Source: Massilia sp. Se16.2.3
GTDB taxonomy: Bacteria > Pseudomonadota > Gammaproteobacteria > Burkholderiales > Burkholderiaceae_D
Assembly (NCBI RefSeq): GCF_014171595.1
Contig: NZ_CP050451.1
Span: 3,286,001 to 3,350,000 of the forward strand
Length of the DNA: 64,000 nucleotides
Direction: 5' to 3'
Within the stretch, counting starts at the first letter, position 1. Each line of letters begins with the position of its first letter. A program made the position numbers and the translations under genes. Shown here in pieces: positions 58,334 to 64,000 of this stretch. The notes below the pieces were generated by a model, which searched no databases, was not told where the DNA came from, and saw only the letters and a list, made by a program, of their open reading frames with translations.

Positions 58334-58933
58334 ATGGCGAAAGTACTGGTTCTGTATTACTCCACCTACGGTCACATCGAACAGATGGCGAACGCCATTG
58401 CAGAAGGCGCCCGGAGCGGCGGTGCCGAGGTGGTGATCAAGCGCGTGCCGGAGACGGTGCCCGAGGAGGTGGCACGCAACGCCCACTTCAAGCTGGACCA
58501 GGGGGCGCCCATCGCCACCGTCGACGAACTGCCCGGCTACGACGCCATCGTCATCGGTGCGCCCACCCGCTACGGCCGCATGCCTTCGCAGATGGCGGCC
58601 TTTCTCGACCAGACGGGCGGCCTCTGGGCGCGCGGCGCCCTGCACGGCAAGGTCGGCGCGGCGTTCACCTCGACGGCGACCCAGCATGGCGGCCAGGAGA
58701 CGACGCTGTTCTCGATCATCACCAACCTGTTGCACTTCGGCATGGTCGTGGTCGGCCTGCCGTACAGCTTCGCGGGGCAGATGACGCTCGATGAGATCAC
58801 CGGCGCCAGCCCCTACGGCGCCAGCACCATCGCCGGTGGCCAGGGGCAACGCCAGCCCAGCCAGAACGAACTGGAGGGCGCGCGCCACCAGGGCGAGCTG
58901 GTGGCAAGGACAGCGGCCAAGCTGTTCGGCTGA
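58334..58933 (+). CDS. wrbA: NAD(P)H:quinone oxidoreductase WrbA
   Basis: A 199-aa flavodoxin-fold quinone reductase. [20 protein letters not shown] binds the FMN phosphate, [20 protein letters not shown] and [19 protein letters not shown] line the flavin, and [21 protein letters not shown] is the classical WrbA signature. ATG 58334 follows AAAGGAG. It is the canonical copy, while the gene at 32186 is a divergent paralogue. Confidence 0.95.
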   Translation: MAKVLVLYYSTYGHIEQMANAIAEGARSGGAEVVIKRVPETVPEEVARNAHFKLDQGAPIATVDELPGYDAIVIGAPTRYGRMPSQMAAFLDQTGGLWARGALHGKVGAAFTSTATQHGGQETTLFSIITNLLHFGMVVVGLPYSFAGQMTLDEITGASPYGASTIAGGQGQRQPSQNELEGARHQGELVARTAAKLFG

Positions 58934-59326
58934 GTTGTCCGGGTCCCAGGCCCCGAACCCCGACCCGTCCACCATGGGAGCCGTCAGGAGCTTGACGGGA
59001 TTGAGGATGGTCCAGTAACTGCTGCCGACGCCGCGGGTCGAAGGCTTGTCGGTGACGTGGAAGCCCGTCATTCCAGATGCTGCACCCACGCGTCCATACG
59101 GTAGCAGTACCCGGCAATACCGGCCACGCGCTTGCGGAACTGTTGCGGGAGTGTCGCGGCAACCATGGCGGGCGTCTTCGCATCCGGCGAACGGCTTCCC
59201 GGCAGGCAGCGCCGGTCAACCGTGCCACCCTCGGCCGGGAATATCTCTATCATCGAGCGGACCCCGGCCCGGCCGGACTCTTCCCTGGGCCGCCGATGCG
59301 GCCGGTTTTGCAGAAGGCTTGACGAT
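58934..59326. other. Stretch without a firm gene; two short overlapping minus-strand frames
   Basis: On the minus strand an open frame at 59253-59068 (61 aa, ending FRKRVAGIAGYCYRMDAWVQ) overlaps by ATGA a second frame starting at 59071 (MTGFHVTDKPSTRGVGSSYW) that runs on into the opposite strand of wrbA. The first 50 residues of each read like protein, but I recognise neither and see no ribosome site. They may be remnants. On the plus strand this is the region where the paoABC promoter should lie; none is obvious. Confidence 0.3.
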
Positions 59327-59988
59327 ATGGACGACCTGAGCGACCTGAAACTATCGCGGCGCGACCTGTTGAAGAGCGGTGCCGCCGCCGCGACCAGCGT
59401 CGCGCTCCCGGCACGGCCGCCGGGACTGCGGCCGACGCCGCGGACGCAGTCCCGGCGGCCAGCACGCCGCCGCCCCAGCATGCCAGGTGCACGCTGCGGG
59501 TCAACGGCCGCACCCACGCGCTGACCCTCGACACCCGCACCACGCTGCTCGACGCACTGCGCGAACACCTGCAGATGACCGGCACCAAGAAGGGCTGCGA
59601 CCAGGGGCAGTGCGGGGCCTGCACCGTGATCGTGGCGGGGCGGCGCATCAATTCCTGCCTGAGCCTGGCGGTCATGCACGACGGGGACGAGATCACCACC
59701 ATCGAAGGCCTCGGCAGGCCGGGCAAGCTGCACCCGATGCAGGCCGCTTTCGTCAAGCACGACGGCTACCAGTGCGGCTACTGCACCCCGGGCCAGGTCT
59801 GCTCGGCCGTGTCGGTGCTCGAGGAAATACGCCAGGGCATCCCCAGCCACGTCAGCGCCGACCTGAACGTGCGCCCGCTGCTCAGTGCCGAGGAGATCCG
59901 CGAACGCATGAGCGGCAACCTCTGCCGCTGCGGCGCCTACTCGAACATCCTCGACGCCATCGTCGAGGTCGCCGGAGGCAAGGCATGA
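59327..59988 (+). CDS. paoA: Periplasmic aldehyde oxidoreductase, iron-sulfur subunit PaoA (one frameshift)
   Basis: The 2Fe-2S subunit of a xanthine-oxidase-family aldehyde oxidoreductase. A Tat signal ([20 protein letters not shown]) is followed by a frame break near 59405-59412, where one base is missing. After it come [16 protein letters not shown] and the following NSC (plant-type cluster), and [12 protein letters not shown] with [12 protein letters not shown] (second cluster). The corrected length is about 220 aa. The Tat signal indicates that the whole complex is exported folded to the periplasm. Its stop overlaps the paoB start by four bases. Confidence 0.87.
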
Positions 59989-60944
59989 AGGCATTCACCT
60001 ACCAGCGCGCCCGTACGCCCGCCGAAGCGGCCGCAGCGGCAGTCAGCCACCCGGGCGCACGCTTCGTTGCCGGCGGCACCAACCTGCTCGACCTGATGAA
60101 GCTGGAGATCGAAACGCCGCCGCACCTGATCGACATCAACCACCTTGGCCTGGACCGCATCGAGGCCGCGCCAGGCGGCGGCCTGCGCATCGGCGCCCTC
60201 GTGCGCAATGTCGACCTCGCGGCGAACATGGCAGTGCGGCGCGACTATCCGGTGCTGGCCGGGGCATTGCTCGCGGGCGCCTCGGCCCAACTGCGCAACA
60301 AGGCCACCACCGCCGGCAACCTGCTGCAGCGCACCCGCTGCCCCTATTTCTATGACCCCGACCAGCCCTGCAACAAGCGGGTGCCAGGCAGCGGCTGTTC
60401 GGCCATCGGCGGCTACAACCGCAACCACGCCATCGTCGGCACAAGCGAGGCCTGCATCGCCACCCACCCGAGCGACATGGCCGTGGCGATGCAATTGCTC
60501 GACGCCGGCGTTGAAACCGTGCGCGCAGACGGTGCCACCCGCGTCATCCCGATCGCCGACTTCTACCGCCTGCCGGGCAAGACGCCCCACATCGAGCATG
60601 CGCTGCACAGCGGTGAACTGATCACGGCGGTAACGCTGCCGCCGCCGCTGGGCGGCTACCAGACCTACCGCAAGGTGCGCGACCGCGCCTCCTATGCGTT
60701 CGCCCCGGTGTCCGTGGCGGCGGTGGTGCAGCGCGACGGCAGCGGCCGCGTGGCCCTCGGCGGGGTCGCCCACAAGCCCCGGCGCACGGCTGCGGCCGAC
60801 GCCGCCTTGCCGCGCGGCGCACGCGCTGCAGTCGACAGCCTGCTGGCGGGCGCCACGCCGACGCAGCAGAACGCTTTCAAGATTCCGCTGGTCCAGCGTA
60901 CGTTGGAAGCGGTACTGGCCGACGCCAGGAAAGGCCAGGCATGA
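59985..60944 (+). CDS. paoB: Periplasmic aldehyde oxidoreductase, FAD-binding subunit PaoB
   Basis: The 319-aa FAD subunit. [17 protein letters not shown] and [12 protein letters not shown] bind FAD. Cys residues in [25 protein letters not shown] and EACIATHP match the extra 4Fe-4S site reported for E. coli PaoB and distinguish it from plain xanthine dehydrogenase subunits. ATG 59985 overlaps the paoA stop, and its own stop overlaps the paoC start. Confidence 0.9.
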   Translation: MKAFTYQRARTPAEAAAAAVSHPGARFVAGGTNLLDLMKLEIETPPHLIDINHLGLDRIEAAPGGGLRIGALVRNVDLAANMAVRRDYPVLAGALLAGASAQLRNKATTAGNLLQRTRCPYFYDPDQPCNKRVPGSGCSAIGGYNRNHAIVGTSEACIATHPSDMAVAMQLLDAGVETVRADGATRVIPIADFYRLPGKTPHIEHALHSGELITAVTLPPPLGGYQTYRKVRDRASYAFAPVSVAAVVQRDGSGRVALGGVAHKPRRTAAADAALPRGARAAVDSLLAGATPTQQNAFKIPLVQRTLEAVLADARKGQA

Positions 60945-63142
60945 AATTCACTACACCCGCCACCACCAACCCGATCGACCGGGGCAAAATCGTCGGACGG
61001 CCGCACGACCGCATCGACGGCCCGTTCAAGACGACCGGCACCGCCACCTATGCCTACGAGCAGCACGCGGCCGCGCCGAACGCGGCCTACGGCTATGTCG
61101 TCGGAGCGGCAATTGCCAAGGGACGCATCGCCGCCATCGACCTGGCCGCTGCCAAGCGCGCGCCCGGCGTGATCGCCATCGTCACCGCCGATAACGCCGG
61201 CAAGCTCACCAAGGGCAAGTTCAACACGGCACGCCTGCTGGCCGGCCCCGAGGTGCAGCACTACCACCAGGCCGTGGCAGTGGTCGTGGCCGAGACCTTC
61301 GAGCAGGCGCGCGCCGCGGCGCGCCTGGTGCGCGTCGACTATGTCAAGGCGCAGGGCCAGTACGACCTGATGCAGGCCAAGAACACGGCCCAGGTGCCGA
61401 AGAAGGAAGAAAAGCCGGAAACGCGCGCGGGCGACTTCGACAAGGCTTTCGCCGGGGCGCCGGTCAAGCTGGACGCCACCTACACCACGCCCGACCAGTC
61501 GCACGCGATGATGGAACCGCATGCCTCGGTGGCGGCCTGGGAAGGCGGCAAGCTGACGCTCTGGACCTCGAACCAGATGATCAACTGGGGCCGCGAGGAC
61601 ATGGCGCGCACCCTCGGCATCCCGAAGGAAAACGTGCGCCTGGTGTCGCCCTACATCGGCGGCGGCTTCGGCGGCAAGCTGTTCCTGCGTTCGGAGGCAT
61701 TGCTGGCGGCGCTGGGCGCACGCGCGGCCGGACGTCCTGTGAAGGTGGCGCTGCAGCGGGCCCTGATGTTCAACAACACCACGCACCGCCCGGCCACGAT
61801 CCAGCACATCCGCATCGGCGCCACGCGCGAAGGGCGCATCACGGCCATTTCCCACGTCAGCACATCCGGCGACCTGCCGGGCGGCCAGCCGGAGACGGCG
61901 GTACAGCAGACCCGTCTGCTGTACGCGGGAGCGAACCGCTTCACCCAGCTGCGCCTGGCCACCCTCGACCTGCCCGAGGCGAACGCGATGCGCGCGCCCG
62001 GCGAGGCGCCCGGCATGATGGCGCTCGAGATCGCGATCGACGAGCTGGCGGAAAAGCTGAAGATGGACCCGGTCACCTTCCGCATCGTCAACGACACGAC
62101 AGTCGACCCGGAGAACCGCACGCGGCCGTTCTCGCAGCGGCGCTTCGTGGAATGCATGCGCCAGGGCGCCGAGCGCTTCGGCTGGAAGGGTCGCAAGGCC
62201 CAGCCGGGAAGCGTGCGCGAGGGGCGCTGGCTGGTCGGCATGGGTGTGGCCTCGGCCTTCCGCAACAACATGCTGATGAAGTCGGCGGCGCGCGCGCGCC
62301 TGGAAACCGATGGCACGGTGACGATCGAAACGGACATGACCGACATCGGCACCGGCAGCTATACCATCATCGCCCAGACCGCGGCTGAGATGATGGGCTT
62401 GCCGATCGAACGGATCGCCGTGCGCCTGGGCGACTCCCGCTTCCCCGCCTCGAGCGGATCCGGTGGGCAGTGGGGCGGCAACAGTTCCACGGCCGGCGTG
62501 TATGCCGCCTGCGTCAAGCTGCGCGAGAGCGTCGCGACCAGGCTCGGGCTGGACGCGGCCAGCGCCGAGTTCAGCGACGGCCAGGTGCGTGCAGGCGGAC
62601 GGGCGCTGCCGCTGGTCCAGGCCGCGGCGGGCGGCGCGATCGAGGTCGAGGACATCATGGAATACGGCGACCTGGAAAAGAAATACCAGCAGTCGACCTT
62701 CGGCGCGCATTTCGTGGAAGTGGGCGTCGACGCCGCCACCGGCGAGACCCGCGTGCGGCGCATGCTGGCCGTGTGCGCGGCAGGGCGCATCCTCAACCCG
62801 AAAACGGCGCGCAGCCAGGTGATCGGGGCGATGACGATGGGGGTGGGCGCGGCGCTGATGGAAGACCTGGTGGTCGACAAGCGGCGCGGTTTCTTCGTGA
62901 ACCACGACCTGGCCGGCTACGAGGTGCCGACCCATGCCGACATCCCGCACCAGGAAGTGGTGTTCCTCGACGAACTCGACCCGATGTCGTCGCCGATGAA
63001 GGCCAAGGGTGTGGGCGAGCTGGGCATTTGCGGGGTGGCGGCCGCGGTGGCCAATGCCATCTACAACGCGACGGGCGTGCGCGTGCGCGACTATCCGGTC
63101 ACGCTCGACAAGCTGTTGCCGGGCATGCCGCCCCTCGTTTGA
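60941..63142 (+). CDS. paoC: Periplasmic aldehyde oxidoreductase, molybdenum-binding subunit PaoC
   Basis: The 733-aa catalytic subunit holding the molybdenum cofactor. [17 protein letters not shown] starts the domain, [17 protein letters not shown] and [16 protein letters not shown] contact the cofactor, and [19 protein letters not shown] has the catalytic Glu. The expected role is oxidation of aromatic or aliphatic aldehydes to acids in the periplasm. No paoD (MobA/XdhC-type maturation) gene follows; the next gene is of the TerC family. Confidence 0.93.
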   Translation: MKFTTPATTNPIDRGKIVGRPHDRIDGPFKTTGTATYAYEQHAAAPNAAYGYVVGAAIAKGRIAAIDLAAAKRAPGVIAIVTADNAGKLTKGKFNTARLLAGPEVQHYHQAVAVVVAETFEQARAAARLVRVDYVKAQGQYDLMQAKNTAQVPKKEEKPETRAGDFDKAFAGAPVKLDATYTTPDQSHAMMEPHASVAAWEGGKLTLWTSNQMINWGREDMARTLGIPKENVRLVSPYIGGGFGGKLFLRSEALLAALGARAAGRPVKVALQRALMFNNTTHRPATIQHIRIGATREGRITAISHVSTSGDLPGGQPETAVQQTRLLYAGANRFTQLRLATLDLPEANAMRAPGEAPGMMALEIAIDELAEKLKMDPVTFRIVNDTTVDPENRTRPFSQRRFVECMRQGAERFGWKGRKAQPGSVREGRWLVGMGVASAFRNNMLMKSAARARLETDGTVTIETDMTDIGTGSYTIIAQTAAEMMGLPIERIAVRLGDSRFPASSGSGGQWGGNSSTAGVYAACVKLRESVATRLGLDAASAEFSDGQVRAGGRALPLVQAAAGGAIEVEDIMEYGDLEKKYQQSTFGAHFVEVGVDAATGETRVRRMLAVCAAGRILNPKTARSQVIGAMTMGVGAALMEDLVVDKRRGFFVNHDLAGYEVPTHADIPHQEVVFLDELDPMSSPMKAKGVGELGICGVAAAVANAIYNATGVRVRDYPVTLDKLLPGMPPLV

Positions 63143-63259
63143 CCCGGACAGGCGTGCCGGGAGCCCGGCGCGCCACCGCGCCGGCTGGCACCCGTGCGCC
63201 GCGCAAGTGCGCGCGGCCTTATCTTGTCGATAACAATTAGCTCTACTCGAGGCACGACA

Positions 63260-64000
63260 ATGGAATGGTTATCCGATCCGGGCATCTGGATAGGCTTCTT
63301 CACGCTGGTCGTGCTGGAGATCGTTCTCGGCATCGATAACCTGATCTTCATCGCCATCCTGGCCGAAAAGCTGCCGCCCGAGCAGCGCGACCGCGCGCGC
63401 CTGCTCGGCCTGTCGCTGGCGATGCTGATGCGCATCGGCCTCTTGACGATGATCGCCTGGATCGTCTCCCTGACCGAGCCCCTGTTTTCGATCGGCAGCC
63501 TGTCCCTGTCCGGGCGCGACCTGATCCTGCTGCTGGGCGGCCTGTTCCTGCTCTTCAAGGCGACGATGGAACTGCACGAGCGGGTCGAAGGCGCCACCCA
63601 CACGGGGGGCGGGCAGGTGGCCTACGCGGGTTTCGGCGTCGTCGTGGCCCAGATCATCGCGCTTGACGCCGTGTTTTCGCTCGATTCCGTCATCACGGCG
63701 GTCGGCATGGTCGACGAACTGGGCGTCATGATGGCGGCCGTGGTCGTCTCGATGGGCGTGATGCTGTTCGCTTCGAAGTCGCTCACCCGCTTCGTGAACG
63801 CCCACCCGACCGTGGTGGTGCTGTGCCTGGGCTTCCTCCTGATGATCGGCCTGTCGCTGATTGCCGAGGCCTTCGGCTTTCATATTCCGAAGAGCTACCT
63901 GTACGCGGCGATCGGCTTCTCGGTGATCATCGAAGCCCTGAACCAGCTGGCCAGGCGCAACCTGGCGCGCGAGGAGGCGCTGGTGCCCCTGCGCGAACGC
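63260..64000 (+). CDS. TerC family integral membrane protein (cut by the window end)
   Basis: At least 247 aa of a TerC-type membrane protein. [20 protein letters not shown] leads to [19 protein letters not shown], and [16 protein letters not shown] is the second half of the conserved acidic pattern; about seven helices are seen. TerC proteins are linked to metal (notably manganese) export and loading of exported enzymes. The end, possibly with CBS and CorC-type domains as in YoaE-like proteins, lies beyond the window. ATG 63260 is chosen. It starts 117 bases after paoC. Confidence 0.85.
   Translation, partial: MEWLSDPGIWIGFFTLVVLEIVLGIDNLIFIAILAEKLPPEQRDRARLLGLSLAMLMRIGLLTMIAWIVSLTEPLFSIGSLSLSGRDLILLLGGLFLLFKATMELHERVEGATHTGGGQVAYAGFGVVVAQIIALDAVFSLDSVITAVGMVDELGVMMAAVVVSMGVMLFASKSLTRFVNAHPTVVVLCLGFLLMIGLSLIAEAFGFHIPKSYLYAAIGFSVIIEALNQLARRNLAREEALVPLRER

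Overview
The window looks like a chromosomal segment of a high-GC betaproteobacterium of the order Burkholderiales, most likely Oxalobacteraceae (Massilia-like). This rests on gene content and order recalled from that group (lolC-lolD-tatD with comEC, gloB/methyltransferase/rnhA/dnaQ/tRNA, lysR-aceB) and on GC-rich codon use. No search was run. It is mostly housekeeping DNA with one clear accessory cassette. No insertion sequence, integrase, CRISPR array or rRNA was seen.

Layout: 0.2-4.3 kb holds two tandem LolC/E-type permeases, the ATPase LolD and a TatD hydrolase. 4.4-11.9 kb is a type VI secretion (T6SS) cassette: VgrG with a C-terminal adaptor-like extension, a Tli4-like immunity protein, an alpha/beta-hydrolase (lipase-like) effector, and a second, longer Tli4-like protein ending in two copies of a CPxSGWWxC module that I do not recognise. 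The middle of the cassette is visibly poorer in GC than both flanks. 12-17 kb: comEC, a hydrolase, dcd and a cation transporter. 17-26 kb: an arginine/lysine/ornithine decarboxylase, folA, and an operon of threonine aldolase, thyA, DUF695 and a MOSC protein. 24.4-32.8 kb on the minus strand is a long probable operon (WrbA-like, DUF2069, FAD oxidase, DUF4124, FtsX-like permease, CrtC/AttH-like lipocalin, MsbA-like exporter). 33-40 kb: YihY, Mpo1-like, hydrolase, metY, a CBS protein, and a response regulator with an EAL domain. 40-48 kb: aroC, HDOD and GGDEF/EAL signalling genes, aidB, upp, an Hpt protein. 48-54.5 kb: cspA, lysR/aceB, gloB, methyltransferase, rnhA, dnaQ, tRNA-Val. 55-57.6 kb: three Tad-type minor pilin genes. 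58-64 kb: EthD, wrbA, paoABC and a TerC-family gene cut by the window edge.

At least twenty single-base frame breaks interrupt otherwise well preserved genes, including aroC and lolC. Most sit in or beside short G, C or T runs, which points to uncorrected sequencing indels more than to real decay. Spans below for such genes cover the whole gene across the break. Palindromic repeats beginning GTAGGGTGGGC occur at three places, and one supplies the folA stop codon.
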